64,000 nt of DNA from AC-56 sp963702195 (GCA_963702195.1 OY969725.1:1116001-1180000), one strand, 5' to 3'; shown: positions 23,869-33,137, counted from the stretch's first letter. The notes: generated by a model not told the origin, from the sequence alone. Translations and numbers: made by a program.

Positions 23869-25740
23869 ATGTGCGGCATCGTCGGATATGTCGGGGGCCG
23901 TCCCTGTCGCGATCTGCTGGTCGCCGGGCTCGAGAAGCTCGAGTACCGCGGCTACGACTCGGCGGGGATCTCGCTGCTCTCAGACGGCCACGTCGACACG
24001 GTCCGGGCGGTCGGGAACCTCTCGAATCTGCGCGCCGCCATCGGCCTCGACGCGGACCAGCCGGTCTCGGGCGACGGTCCCGTTGCCGTCGCCACGCCGC
24101 CGGCGACCATCGGCCTGGGGCACACGCGCTGGGCCACCCACGGTCGGGTGACGGAGGAGAACGCCCACCCGCACGGCGACTGCACGGGTCACATCCACAT
24201 CGTCCTCAACGGCATCGTCGAAAACCACACTGAGCTACGCCGCGAGCTCGCCGCCGCCGGCCACGCCTTCAGCTCGGAGACGGACGCCGAGATCGTTGCG
24301 CACATGATCGAGAAGCACTACGAGGGCGACCTGACCGAGGCGGTTCGGAATGCCTTCGCCGAGCTTCGCGGCCATTACGCGTTCGTCGCCATGCACGCCG
24401 ACCATCCGGACGTGCTCGTCGCCGCACGACAGGAGTGCCCGCTGATCGTCGGGATCGGCGAGGGCGAGACGTTCATCGCCTCGGCCATCCCCGCGTTCCT
24501 GGCCGAGACCCGCGAGGTGCTCGGCCTGAAGAACGGCGAGATCGTGACCGCCACCCCCGAGGGCGCCCGGATCGTCGAGGTCGACGGGACGCCGGTCGAG
24601 CGCGAGCTGGACGAGGTGACCTGGGACGAGGAGGCAGCCGAGAAGGGCGGCTACTCGACCTTCATGCTCAAGGAGATCCACGAGCAGCCCGACGCGGTGG
24701 CCGAGACGATCACCGACCGCATCCCGGGCGCGGATCGGGTGGACCTCTCCGAGCTCGACCTCTCCGAGGACTTCGTGAAGGAGGTGCGCCGCATCGTCAT
24801 CGTCGCCTGCGGGACCAGCTACCACGCCGGCCTCGTCGGCCGCTACGCGATCGAGCAGTGGGCGCGCGTCCCGGTGGAGATGGACATCGCTTCCGAGTAC
24901 CGGTACCGGGACCCGGTCGTGGGGCCGAACGACCTGGTCATCGGCATCACCCAGTCCGGCGAGACCGCTGACACGCTGGCGGCCATGCGGCTGGCGCGGG
25001 AGCGCGGCGCGAAGGTGATGGCACTCACCAACGTCATGGGAAGTCAGGCGACCCGCGACGCCGACACGGTGCTCTACACGCGCGCCGGCCTCGAGATGGG
25101 CGTGGCAGCGACGAAGACCTTCACCGCCCAGACGGCGGCGATGTACCTGCTCGGCATCTGGCTCGCGCAGTCGCGCGACGCCTGGGCGCCCGAGAAGATC
25201 GCGGAGGTGATCGCCGAGCTGAAGGGCATCCCATCCAAGATCGGCGAGACGATCACCTCGGTCTCCGAGCGCGTGCGGGCGATCGCCCGATCCCACGCGG
25301 ATGCCCGGTTCTTCCTCTACCTCGGGCGCAACATCGGGCTCCCGGTCTGCCTCGAGGGGGCGCTCAAGATGAAGGAGATCTCCTACATCCCCACCGACGC
25401 GTATGCGGCCGGCGAGATGAAGCATGGGCCCATCGCCCTGCTGGACGAGTCGACCCCGGTCGTCTGCGTGGCCACCGACAGCCCCATCCTGGACAAGGTG
25501 CTCTCGAACATCGCCGAGGTCAGGGCCCGCGGCGCCGACGTGATCGCGATCGCCACCGAGGGAAACCAGGAGGTGGCCGAGATCGCCGACCAGGTCCTCT
25601 ACGTTCCCGAGACCGACTGGGTCCTGCAGCCGATCCTCGCCGTCCTGCCGCTGCAGCTGCTCGCCTACCACGTGGCCAGGCTCAACGACCGGAACGTGGA
25701 CCAGCCCCGGAACCTCGCGAAGACGGTGACGGTGGAGTGA
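23869..25740 (+). CDS. glmS: Glutamine-fructose-6-phosphate aminotransferase (isomerising)
   Basis: Makes glucosamine 6-phosphate from fructose 6-phosphate and glutamine. The 623-residue protein begins MCGIVGYVGG, with the nucleophile Cys2 exposed after Met removal. It has the N-terminal glutaminase domain (LGHTRWATHGRVTEENAHPH), two SIS isomerase domains (CGTSYHAGLVG, ITQSGETADTLAAM; LGRNIGLPVCLEGALKMKE) and the C-terminal DQPRNLAKTVTVE ending. The start is fixed by the catalytic Cys. The stop overlaps the next gene's GTG (GTGA). No glmS ribozyme is present in the 31-base upstream gap. Confidence 0.97.
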   Translation: MCGIVGYVGGRPCRDLLVAGLEKLEYRGYDSAGISLLSDGHVDTVRAVGNLSNLRAAIGLDADQPVSGDGPVAVATPPATIGLGHTRWATHGRVTEENAHPHGDCTGHIHIVLNGIVENHTELRRELAAAGHAFSSETDAEIVAHMIEKHYEGDLTEAVRNAFAELRGHYAFVAMHADHPDVLVAARQECPLIVGIGEGETFIASAIPAFLAETREVLGLKNGEIVTATPEGARIVEVDGTPVERELDEVTWDEEAAEKGGYSTFMLKEIHEQPDAVAETITDRIPGADRVDLSELDLSEDFVKEVRRIVIVACGTSYHAGLVGRYAIEQWARVPVEMDIASEYRYRDPVVGPNDLVIGITQSGETADTLAAMRLARERGAKVMALTNVMGSQATRDADTVLYTRAGLEMGVAATKTFTAQTAAMYLLGIWLAQSRDAWAPEKIAEVIAELKGIPSKIGETITSVSERVRAIARSHADARFFLYLGRNIGLPVCLEGALKMKEISYIPTDAYAAGEMKHGPIALLDESTPVVCVATDSPILDKVLSNIAEVRARGADVIAIATEGNQEVAEIADQVLYVPETDWVLQPILAVLPLQLLAYHVARLNDRNVDQPRNLAKTVTVE

Positions 25741-27272
25741 TCCGCCGGGCGGCGATCGCCCTCGTCGCGTGCGCGGCGCTGCTTGTCGCCGGATGCGGCG
25801 GCGGAGGCGGCGGAGCGAACGACGACCTCGCCTCGCTGGCGCCCTCGGACGCGCCCCTCTACCTGGAATCGGTGATCCAGCCGGAGGGCGGCCAGAAGGA
25901 TGCGATCGAGTCGCTGGCGTCCCGCGTCGGCGGCATTCAGGACCCCGGCGGCGCGATCCTCAGCCGGCTGAATGCGGTGCTGGCGCAGTCCGGCGCCGAC
26001 ATCGGCTACGAGCAGGACATCCAGCCCTGGCTGGGCAAGCGCGCGGCGATCTTCTTCCAGTCCTTCCACGGCGATCCGCCGCCCTTCGCCGCCGTACTCG
26101 AGACCACCGACTCCGGCGCGGCCCAGGACTTCCTCGACAAGGTCACCGCCGCCGACCAGGCGCTCAAGCCGGCGACCTATAACGGGGTCAAGTACTTCGA
26201 GGCCACCGGCGAGGGCGGAAGCATCGGCTTGGGCGTCGTCGGCGACTTCCTGGTCTTCGGCACGCTGGACGAGTTCAAGGCGGCGGTGGATGCCTCGAAC
26301 GGGTCCTCGCTCGCGGACGCGAGCGACTTCCAGGACGCGACGGCCACGGTGCCGTCGGACAACCTCGGGCTCGGCTACGTGGACTCCGCCAAGGCGATCG
26401 GCGCCGTCTCGTCCACGATGAGCCCGCTGGAGGCGGTGGCGCTGAAGCCCCTCCTGGCGCAGCTCGCCTCGGGACCGGCCGGGTTCTCGGTCTCGGGGCG
26501 GCCCGACGAGGCGAGTCTCGACGTCTCGCTGCCGTCCAGCGCGCTGCCGCCGCTCGCCGGAGGAGACATGGTCGGCAAGGCGCCCGCCGACGCCTGGTTC
26601 GCGATCGGCGCCCAGGACCTGGGAGCGACGCTCGGCGACGCGCTCAACACGGTCACGAAGGCCATCCCAGGGGCCGGCGCCATCGAGGGCCGGATCCAGC
26701 GCGAGGCAGGCGTGGACCCGCGCGAGGTCCTGTCCTGGATGCAGGACGGCTACGCCTTCGTCGCGGGGACCAGCGAGGAGACGATCGACATCGGTGGAGT
26801 CGTCCACAGCTCGGACACAAAGGCCTCGTCCAAGGACATCCAGGAGCTCCGCAAGAAGTTCCAGGCGGACGCCGATGCCAAGCTTGGCCCGCCAACCCTC
26901 CCGGGCGCGGACGCGGGCTTCTCGGCATCGGCCCCGGAGTCCCCGCAGGCGATCGAGGTCGATCAGGTCGGCGACCAGGTAGTTGCGGCGCTCGGTCCGG
27001 GGCAATCGGCGGAGAACGCGCTACATCCCGAGCACAAGCTCGCGGACGATCCGTCGTTCGTCGCCGGGCAGGGCGCCCTGGGGGCGGACTTCGAGCCGCT
27101 GGCCTTCGTCTCCCTCGACCCGTTCTTCGTCGTCGCGGAGAAGGGCGGGCAGGCCACCGATCCGCAGTACCTGACCGCCAAGCCGTACCTGGAGAAGCTC
27201 GAGTATCTGATGGTCGGCAGTCGAACCGACGCCGGCCGAACGACCCTGCGCTTCGCGGTCGGGGTCAAGTAG
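25737..27272 (+). CDS. DUF3352-like lipoprotein of unknown function
   Basis: A 511-residue protein with a lipoprotein signal (lipobox LVAGC at residues ~16-20, followed by a Gly run). It is predicted to be anchored outside the membrane. The body alternates beta-like repeats such as APLYLESVIQP, KRAAIFFQSF and DFLVFGTLDEFKAAVDA, the pattern of actinobacterial DUF3352 proteins, whose function is unknown. GTG 25737 overlaps the glmS stop, so it is translated from the same mRNA as the UDP-GlcNAc pathway genes. A wall-associated role is only inference. Confidence 0.82.
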   Translation: MIRRAAIALVACAALLVAGCGGGGGGANDDLASLAPSDAPLYLESVIQPEGGQKDAIESLASRVGGIQDPGGAILSRLNAVLAQSGADIGYEQDIQPWLGKRAAIFFQSFHGDPPPFAAVLETTDSGAAQDFLDKVTAADQALKPATYNGVKYFEATGEGGSIGLGVVGDFLVFGTLDEFKAAVDASNGSSLADASDFQDATATVPSDNLGLGYVDSAKAIGAVSSTMSPLEAVALKPLLAQLASGPAGFSVSGRPDEASLDVSLPSSALPPLAGGDMVGKAPADAWFAIGAQDLGATLGDALNTVTKAIPGAGAIEGRIQREAGVDPREVLSWMQDGYAFVAGTSEETIDIGGVVHSSDTKASSKDIQELRKKFQADADAKLGPPTLPGADAGFSASAPESPQAIEVDQVGDQVVAALGPGQSAENALHPEHKLADDPSFVAGQGALGADFEPLAFVSLDPFFVVAEKGGQATDPQYLTAKPYLEKLEYLMVGSRTDAGRTTLRFAVGVK

Positions 27273-27274
27273 CC

Positions 27275-27646
27275 ATGGCGGACGCCGGCATCGGTCTCGA
27301 TCTCGTCGACATCGACCGCCTGGAGCGCGCGCTCGAGCGCCGGCCGCGCCTCGCGGAGCGGCTGTTCACCGCGCTGGAGCTGGACTACGCGGCCGGCCGT
27401 CGCCGGCCCGCGCGGCACCTTGCCGTGCGCTTCGCTGCGAAGGAGGCGGCGATCAAGGCGTTGGGCAGCCCGGTCGCGCCGAGGCAGGTTGAGGTCACCG
27501 GCGGGGGGAACGCGCCGCCACAGCTCGCCCTCCACGGGCGGGCCGCGCGGCTCGCCGCGGAGCGTGGCGTCCAGCTTCAGGTTGCCCTGACCCACACCGA
27601 TGCGACCGCGGCAGCGGTCGTGCTCGCGGTTCCGGCGCCGAGCTAG
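27275..27646 (+). CDS. acpS: Holo-[acyl-carrier-protein] synthase
   Basis: Transfers 4'-phosphopantetheine from CoA to acyl carrier protein. A 123-residue protein of normal AcpS size with the two signature motifs: GIGLDLVDIDRLE (Mg-binding Asp) and RHLAVRFAAKEAAIKALG (catalytic Glu/Lys). The C-terminal VALTHTDATAAAVVLA strand closes the trimer interface. ATG 27275 is 2 bases after the previous stop. Its stop codon forms part of the -10 box proposed for nnr. AcpS beside nnr and alr is a common actinobacterial arrangement. Confidence 0.95.
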   Translation: MADAGIGLDLVDIDRLERALERRPRLAERLFTALELDYAAGRRRPARHLAVRFAAKEAAIKALGSPVAPRQVEVTGGGNAPPQLALHGRAARLAAERGVQLQVALTHTDATAAAVVLAVPAPS

Positions 27647-27649
27647 GCT
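27644..27649 (+). promoter_or_regulatory. -10 box TAGGCT before nnr
   Basis: TAGGCT includes the acpS stop and lies 9 bases before ATG 27659, with no Shine-Dalgarno between. Confidence 0.42.
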
Positions 27650-27658
27650 GCGCCCGGC

Positions 27659-29173
27659 ATGGACAGCTGGCTCGATCCCGTCTACGACGCCCAGGGCATG
27701 CGGGCGGCGGACTCTTGGGCGATCTCCGAGCGGGGCGTCCCGTCGCTGGAGCTGATGGAGACGGCTGGGGATGCCCTGGCCGAGGCGGCGCGCGACGCGT
27801 CGCGCGAAGGCCTCATCCGCGTGGTCTGCGGAAAGGGCAACAACGCCGGCGACGGATTGGTTGCAGCACGGCACCTCTCGGGCACCGGCTACGAGGTAGA
27901 GGTGCTGCTGCTCTGGCCCGCCGGTGAGCTCTCGCCGGACGCGGGCACGAACCTGGAGCGCTTCGACGGCGGGGTCCGAGAGGTCGCCGCGGCGGATCTG
28001 CCGGGGGCGCTGGCGGGCTCGGGGGCCGTGATCGACGCGATCTTCGGGACCGGCTTCGAGGGCTCGCCTCGCGCGCCCGCCGATGCCGCGATCGAGGCGA
28101 TCAACGCGTCCGGCGTGCCCGTCGTCGCCGCGGACATCGCATCGGGGGTCAGCGCCTCCACCGGCGAGGCCGAGGGCGCCTCGGTGGACGCCGACATCAC
28201 GGTGAGCTTCCACGCGGCGAAGCTGGGCCACTGGATCGCCCCGGGCAAGGCACGGACCGGCGAGCTGCGGGTTGCCGCAATCGGGATTCCGGACGGCGCG
28301 CCCTCGCAGCCTGCGGGCGGCGTGATCCGCGACGAGGTGCTTGCGCTCGCCCCGAGACGCGAGACGAACTCGACCAAGTTCGACTCCGGCGAGGTGCTCG
28401 TGATCGGCGGGGCACGCGGCCTCACGGGAGCTGTGTGCATGGCGTCATCAGCCGCCATCCGGGTCGGTGCCGGCTACGCGACTGTGGCCGTGCCCGCCGA
28501 CCTCGAGCACATCTTCGAGATCAAGCTCACCGAGGTGATGTCGCGCGGCATCGAAGGGGCGCCCGGGCGGCTCGGCAGCGGCTCGGCTGACGCGATCCTC
28601 TCCGCGGCCGAGCGCTCCGCGGCGGTCGTGCTCGGACCGGGTCTCGGGCGAGACGACGGCTCGCTCGAGCTAGCCCGGCAGGTCGCCCGGGGGGTTCGGG
28701 CGGCGCTCCTCATCGACGCGGACGGCCTCAACGCGCATGCCGGGCGGCTGGAGCTGATCGCCGAGCGGGAGGCGCCGACCGTGCTCACCCCGCACGCCGG
28801 CGAGCTGGGCCGGCTGCTCGAGCGGGAGTCGAGCGAGATCACCCGGCACCGGCTCGCCTCGGTGCGCGAGGCGGCCGAGCGAAGCGGCGCGATCGTCGTG
28901 CTGAAGGGTGATGACACCCTGGTCGCGCACGGGGATCGCCTGGCCATCAGCGCGGGCGGAAGTCCCGGCCTGGCCACAGCCGGCACCGGCGACGTGCTGT
29001 CGGGGACGATCGGGGCGCTCCTGGCACGGGGTGTGGACCCCTTCACGGCGGTGTGCGCGGGCGTTCACGCCCACCAGCGAGCCGGCCGGATCGCCGCCGA
29101 GCGGGTCGGCGCCGCGGAGTCCGTGGTCGCGACCGACGTGATCGCCGCGCTGCCCTCGGCTCTCCTGACATGA
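27659..29173 (+). CDS. nnr: Bifunctional NAD(P)HX epimerase/dehydratase
   Basis: Repairs hydrated NADH/NADPH. The 504-residue fusion has an N-terminal YjeF epimerase domain (GMRAADSWAISERG, VVCGKGNNAGDGLVAARHL, DAIFGTGFEG) and a C-terminal ribokinase-like ADP-dependent dehydratase (KFDSGEVLVIGGARGLTGA, LGPGLGRDDGS, VLTPHAGELGRLL, GTGDVLSGTIGALL). Both active-site regions look intact. The stop overlaps alr by ATGA, so the two are translationally coupled. Domain order and length match the bacterial Nnr family. Confidence 0.95.
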   Translation: MDSWLDPVYDAQGMRAADSWAISERGVPSLELMETAGDALAEAARDASREGLIRVVCGKGNNAGDGLVAARHLSGTGYEVEVLLLWPAGELSPDAGTNLERFDGGVREVAAADLPGALAGSGAVIDAIFGTGFEGSPRAPADAAIEAINASGVPVVAADIASGVSASTGEAEGASVDADITVSFHAAKLGHWIAPGKARTGELRVAAIGIPDGAPSQPAGGVIRDEVLALAPRRETNSTKFDSGEVLVIGGARGLTGAVCMASSAAIRVGAGYATVAVPADLEHIFEIKLTEVMSRGIEGAPGRLGSGSADAILSAAERSAAVVLGPGLGRDDGSLELARQVARGVRAALLIDADGLNAHAGRLELIAEREAPTVLTPHAGELGRLLERESSEITRHRLASVREAAERSGAIVVLKGDDTLVAHGDRLAISAGGSPGLATAGTGDVLSGTIGALLARGVDPFTAVCAGVHAHQRAGRIAAERVGAAESVVATDVIAALPSALLT

Positions 29174-30294
29174 GCTCTGCCGAGCTGCGCGCCGCCGCGG
29201 TCGTGGACCTCGGCGCCGTCCGGCGCAACTGCGTGAGGCTGGCCGACGGCCTTTCGGGCGCGGCTCGCCTGTGCGCGGTGGTCAAGGCGGACGGCTACGG
29301 CCACGGCGCGGTGGAGTGCGCCGGCGCCGCCCTCGCGGGCGGAGCGAGCTGGCTCGCGGTGGCCGCCGCGACCGAGGCGGCCGAGGTCCGCGCCGCGTTT
29401 CCAGGGGCCCAGCTGCTGACGATGGGCGCCCTCACCGAGACGGAGCTGGACATCGCGCTCGAGGCCCCGTCGGACATCGCGGTGTGGAGGCCCGACCACG
29501 CCGAGCTCGCGGCCGCGCGTGGCGCCGAGCGAGGCGTTCGCCCTCGCGTCCACGTCAAGTACGACAGCGGCATGGGCCGGCTGGGCCAGCGGGACCCGGA
29601 CGCCGTCCTGCGCCTGGTCGAGACGGTCGCCGCCGACGAGCGGCTGGAGCTGGTCGGTTTCTGGACCCACTTCGCGACCGCCGACGAGCCCGACTCCAGG
29701 TTCTTCGACTCACAGCTGGAGCGCTTCTCGACGCTCGTCGAGCGAGTGCGGGCGGACCATCCCGCTGTCCTCGTCCACGCGGCGAACAGCGCAGCGACTC
29801 TCCGGGATCCGGCTTCGCACTTCGACATGGTCCGCTGCGGAATCGCCGTCTACGGCCTCGACCCCTCCCAGGGGGATCCGTTCGAGCACGACCTCGAGCC
29901 GGCGCTCGAGCTCCGCTCGTACGTCGCGGACGTGAAGCGATTCGCCGTCGGCGACAGCGCCGGGTACGGGCAGCGCTGGCGAGCACCGGCCGAGACCCAA
30001 GTCGGCGTGCTCCCGATCGGCTACGGCGACGGCGTCCGGCGGGGGCTGACCAACAACGCCGACGTCCTGGTCGAGGCCCGCCGCGTGCCGCTAGTCGGAA
30101 CCGTGTCGATGGACAACGTGACCGTCGAGTTGGGCCCCGCGACGCAGGTCAGACCCGGAGCGCCGGCGACGCTCATCGGTGCCCAGGGCGACGAGCGGAT
30201 CCTGTGCGAGGAGGTCGCCCGCCGCCTCGACACCATCAACTACGAGGTGACGTGCGGGATCTCGCAGCGGGTGCCGCGGCTCTACGTGGACTGA
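29170..30294 (+). CDS. alr: Alanine racemase
   Basis: PLP-dependent conversion of L- to D-alanine for peptidoglycan. The 374-residue protein has the cofactor lysine in CAVVKADGYGHGAVE, the barrel motif VHVKYDSGMGRLG, the phosphate-site MVRCGIAVYGLDPS, the catalytic Tyr region DSAGYGQRWRA, and GTVSMDNVTVELG from the C-terminal beta domain. ATG 29170 overlaps the nnr stop (ATGA). It complements the D-Ala-handling peptidases elsewhere in the window. Confidence 0.96.
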   Translation: MSSAELRAAAVVDLGAVRRNCVRLADGLSGAARLCAVVKADGYGHGAVECAGAALAGGASWLAVAAATEAAEVRAAFPGAQLLTMGALTETELDIALEAPSDIAVWRPDHAELAAARGAERGVRPRVHVKYDSGMGRLGQRDPDAVLRLVETVAADERLELVGFWTHFATADEPDSRFFDSQLERFSTLVERVRADHPAVLVHAANSAATLRDPASHFDMVRCGIAVYGLDPSQGDPFEHDLEPALELRSYVADVKRFAVGDSAGYGQRWRAPAETQVGVLPIGYGDGVRRGLTNNADVLVEARRVPLVGTVSMDNVTVELGPATQVRPGAPATLIGAQGDERILCEEVARRLDTINYEVTCGISQRVPRLYVD

Positions 30295-30343
30295 GCATTC
30301 GGGTACCGCCGGTCAAGGGTCCGATCGTTGTGGACCGTCGGTG

Positions 30344-30349
30344 TACCGT
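30344..30349 (+). promoter_or_regulatory. -10 box TACCGT before the tRNA nucleotidyltransferase
   Basis: TACCGT, 6 bases before GTG 30356. It supports that start over the GTG at 30341. Confidence 0.4.
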
Positions 30350-30355
30350 GCGCCC

Positions 30356-31792
30356 GTGAGCGCGTCCCTTGCCGATGCTCTGACCGTGGCCCCTGCGGTT
30401 CGCGCGGCGGCTGAGGCCCTCCAGGACCGCGGCGACGCCTGGGTCGTGGGCGGAGCCGTCCGCGACGCCGCCATCGGGCGCGACGTCGTCGACGTCGACG
30501 TCGCCATCGCGCAGGACGTTGCCGCCGCGGCCCAGGTGATCGCGAAGGCGGCCGGCGGGCCGGCGTTCAGCCTCTCCGAGGAATTCGGCACCTGGCGCGC
30601 GCTGGGCCCGGACTGGCATGTGGACGTCACCGAGCTGCGCGGCGGATCCATCGAGGCCGACCTCGCCCTGCGCGACTTCACGATCAACTCCGTCGCGGTG
30701 CAGCTTGCCGACCCGGCAGCGGGTCCCGTGGATCCAAGCGGCGGCCTCGGCGACCTGGACAGGCGGCTGCTGCGGGCCACATCGGAGCGCAGCTTCACCG
30801 ACGACCCGCTCAGGCTGCTGCGGGCCGCGCGCCTCGCGTCCACGCTCCGGCTCGAGCTGGACCCGGGGACGGTGGAGCTCGCCCGGGCCGCCGCGGATCG
30901 AGCCGGAGAGCCGGCCGGCGAGCGCCAGCTCGCCGAGCTCCGCCTGCTGATCACCGGCGACGCCCCGATCCGCGGGCTGGAGCTGCTCGACGAGCTGGGC
31001 GCGACCGCCCGCGTGCTGCCGGAGCTGGAGGCCCTCCGCGGGGTGGAGCAGAACCCGAACCACCACCTCGACGTCCACAGTCACACCATCGAGGTCCTGA
31101 CGCAGCTGCTCGAGGTCGAATCCGACCTCGAGCGTTACGCGGGCGAGCGCGCGCCGGAGGTGGCGGACCTGCTCGCCTCGGAGCTCGCCGACGACCTGAC
31201 GCGGGGAGGCGCGCTGCGCTTTGGCGCCGTCGTCCACGACATGGGCAAGCCGGCCACGCGCGGGCGCCACGGCGACTACATCACGTTCATCGGCCACGAC
31301 CGCGAGGGCGCGGTCATCGTCGGCAACCTGTGCGAGAGGCTCAAGGCGAGCCGCAGGCTGACGCGCCATCTCCAGGGGCTGACCCTCAACCACCTGCGGC
31401 TCGGCTTCCTCATCCGCGAGCGCCCGCTCCCGCGGCGGCGGATCTACGAGTACCTGCGCGATACCGATCCGGTGAGCGCCGACGTGACGCTGCTGACCGT
31501 CGCCGATCGCCTGGCCGCTCGCGGGGAGGGGCCGATCGCGGGGCCCGAGATGGTCCAGGCGCACCTCGAGCTGGCCCGGGAGATGGTGGGGGCGGCACTC
31601 GACTGGAATCGTGATGGCCCGCCGAGGTCGCCGATTCCCGGCGACGAGCTCGCAGCGGAGCTCGACATCGAACCCGGGCCCGAGCTCGGCCGGATCATCG
31701 GCGAGGTCGAGGCCGCGGTCTACACCGGCGAGGTGACCGGCCGCGACGACGCGATCACGTTCGCCCGGCGGCTCGCGACGGCTCCCGGATAA
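30356..31792 (+). CDS. tRNA nucleotidyltransferase / poly(A) polymerase family protein with HD domain
   Basis: A 478-residue protein. The class II nucleotidyltransferase head shows AWVVGGAVRDAAIGRDVVDVDVAI (split: GG motif then DVDV metal Asp residues) and RDFTINSVAVQLAD. The neck has TDDPLRLLRAARLAS. A C-terminal HD-type phosphohydrolase region follows (NHHLDVHSHTIEV, GAVVHDMGKPATRGRHGDY). It would add or repair the 3' CCA of tRNA, with the HD part acting as phosphatase or phosphodiesterase. CCA-adding versus A-adding specificity cannot be decided from sequence alone. Confidence 0.88.
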   Translation: MSASLADALTVAPAVRAAAEALQDRGDAWVVGGAVRDAAIGRDVVDVDVAIAQDVAAAAQVIAKAAGGPAFSLSEEFGTWRALGPDWHVDVTELRGGSIEADLALRDFTINSVAVQLADPAAGPVDPSGGLGDLDRRLLRATSERSFTDDPLRLLRAARLASTLRLELDPGTVELARAAADRAGEPAGERQLAELRLLITGDAPIRGLELLDELGATARVLPELEALRGVEQNPNHHLDVHSHTIEVLTQLLEVESDLERYAGERAPEVADLLASELADDLTRGGALRFGAVVHDMGKPATRGRHGDYITFIGHDREGAVIVGNLCERLKASRRLTRHLQGLTLNHLRLGFLIRERPLPRRRIYEYLRDTDPVSADVTLLTVADRLAARGEGPIAGPEMVQAHLELAREMVGAALDWNRDGPPRSPIPGDELAAELDIEPGPELGRIIGEVEAAVYTGEVTGRDDAITFARRLATAPG

Positions 31793-31795
31793 GCT
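31790..31795 (+). promoter_or_regulatory. -10 box TAAGCT before the 31804 mini-ORF
   Basis: TAAGCT overlaps the stop of the previous gene and lies 8 bases before ATG 31804, not before the HIT gene's own ATG. Confidence 0.45.
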
Positions 31796-31803
31796 GCGCC
31801 GCC

Positions 31804-31863
31804 ATGAGCGCGGAGCCAGAAAGAGGGCCACGGATGCCGGGGCGAAGCGCGATCCAGTGGTGA
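31804..31863 (+). CDS. 19-residue leader peptide coupled to the HIT gene
   Basis: ATG 31804 opens a frame reading MSAEPERGPRMPGRSAIQW and ends in TGA 31861-31863. That stop shares its A with the ATG of the HIT gene (TGATG). The HIT gene has no Shine-Dalgarno sequence of its own, whereas this mini-ORF is placed exactly where a leaderless transcript from the TAAGCT box would begin. I infer that ribosomes load here and re-initiate. It may otherwise just be untranslated leader. Confidence 0.4.
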   Translation: MSAEPERGPRMPGRSAIQW

Positions 31864-32282
31864 TGGAGGGAAGCGACTGCCTCTTCTGCGGGATCGTCGC
31901 CGGCGACGTCCCGGCGCAACTGGTCGACTCCGACGAGCACACGGTTGCCTTCATGGACATCAACCCGGCGACCGCGGGCCATGCGCTGGTCGTCCCCCGC
32001 ACGCACTCGGCCGACCTGTTCGAGCTTTCCGACCAGGACCTGGAGCACACGATGGTCGCCGCTCGCCGGCTCGCCCGCCGGATGAAGGCGGCGCTCCACC
32101 CGGACGGCTTCAACGTTCTGAACTCGTGCGGTGCGGCCGCGTGGCAGACGATCTTCCACTTCCATCTCCATGTCGTCCCCCGCTACGAGGACGACCCGCT
32201 GGAGCTTCCGTGGGTGCCCCATGCGGGCGACCCGGACGAGATCGCCGCCGTCGCAGAGAGGATTCGAGGCACCGATGGCTGA
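31863..32282 (+). CDS. HIT-family nucleotide hydrolase/transferase
   Basis: A 139-residue histidine-triad protein. The N-terminal DCLFCGIVAGDVPA pair of Cys, the central ALVVPRTHSADLFEL and the catalytic triad in IFHFHLHVVPRYEDD are visible. The family hydrolyses nucleoside phosphoramidates and related dinucleotides in the cytosol; the exact substrate is open. The start is the ATG that overlaps a mini-ORF stop. Its 3' end overlaps the next gene's ATG by 8 bases, so the two are coupled. Confidence 0.92.
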   Translation: MEGSDCLFCGIVAGDVPAQLVDSDEHTVAFMDINPATAGHALVVPRTHSADLFELSDQDLEHTMVAARRLARRMKAALHPDGFNVLNSCGAAAWQTIFHFHLHVVPRYEDDPLELPWVPHAGDPDEIAAVAERIRGTDG

Positions 32283-33075
32283 CGCGCCCGTTCGCCTCGA
32301 GCGCGACGGCGGGGTCGCCTCGCTGGTCCTCGACGACCCGCCGCTGAACCTGTTCGGTCCCCACACGTACGAGGCCCTCATGGCCTGCCTCGACGAGGTC
32401 GAGGGCTCCGACGCTCGCGCGGTGGTCTGGAGGGCCGAGGGCGAGGTCTTCACCGGCGGGGCGGACGTCAACGTGTTCCAGCGCGTGGTGGAGATCCTCG
32501 AGAGCGGCAGCGCGAACGCCGAGGCGGCCGGCTTCGGCCAGCTGCTGGGCGCGGTGAAGCGGATCGAGGAGCTTCCGATTCCCACCCTCGCTCTCGTGCA
32601 TGGTCTCTGCCTGACCGCCGGCCTCGAGGTCTCGCTGGGCTGCGACATGATCTGGGCGACCGAGTCGGCGCGCTTCGGCCTCGTCGAGGCCGTCGTGGGG
32701 CTCACTCCGGGCGCCGGCGGTACGCAGCGCATGGCCGAGCGGGCGGGGCCGGCGCGGGCGCGGGAGTTCGTGATGACGCGTGGGATCTACGACGCGGCGA
32801 GCCTCGAGCGCTGGAACGTGGTGAACCGCGTGGTCGGCGACGACGAGCTGCTCGAGAAGGGGATGAAGTTCGCCCACCTCCTCGCCGACGGGCCAACCAA
32901 GGCGCACGGGGCGACCAAGGAGATCGTTCGCGCCTTCCGGAGGGGCGGGGTGGAGGAGGCGGATCGCGTCACCCCTGAGGTCGCGGGTGGGTTGTTCGAG
33001 ACCGAGGACCTCCAGAGCGCCGTGCGCTCGTTTCTCAGCGAGGGCCCCGGAAAGGCGACCTTCAAGGGCAAATAG
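32275..33075 (+). CDS. Enoyl-CoA hydratase/isomerase family protein
   Basis: A 266-residue crotonase-fold protein. FTGGADVNVFQRV provides the first oxyanion-hole backbone, and ALVHGLCLTAGLEVSLGCDM the second. The segment RFGLVEAVVGLTPGAGGTQRMA follows, where a catalytic Glu of hydratases would be expected in the EAVVGL part. It probably hydrates or isomerises acyl-CoA in fatty-acid or amino-acid breakdown. No other beta-oxidation gene is adjacent. The ATG overlaps the end of the HIT gene. Confidence 0.88.
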   Translation: MADAPVRLERDGGVASLVLDDPPLNLFGPHTYEALMACLDEVEGSDARAVVWRAEGEVFTGGADVNVFQRVVEILESGSANAEAAGFGQLLGAVKRIEELPIPTLALVHGLCLTAGLEVSLGCDMIWATESARFGLVEAVVGLTPGAGGTQRMAERAGPARAREFVMTRGIYDAASLERWNVVNRVVGDDELLEKGMKFAHLLADGPTKAHGATKEIVRAFRRGGVEEADRVTPEVAGGLFETEDLQSAVRSFLSEGPGKATFKGK

Positions 33076-33107
33076 GACACACCTGAAAAACGGCACCAGC
33101 CAGTTTC

Positions 33108-33121
33108 GGGGCCAAGGCCCC
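33108..33121. terminator. Hairpin between the enoyl-CoA hydratase and infA
   Basis: GGGGCC and GGCCCC separated by AA can fold tightly, 33 bases after the upstream stop. There is no T-run, so it is a weak terminator candidate or an RNA-end stabiliser. Confidence 0.35.
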
Positions 33122-33137
33122 TCACCAACGCACCCGC

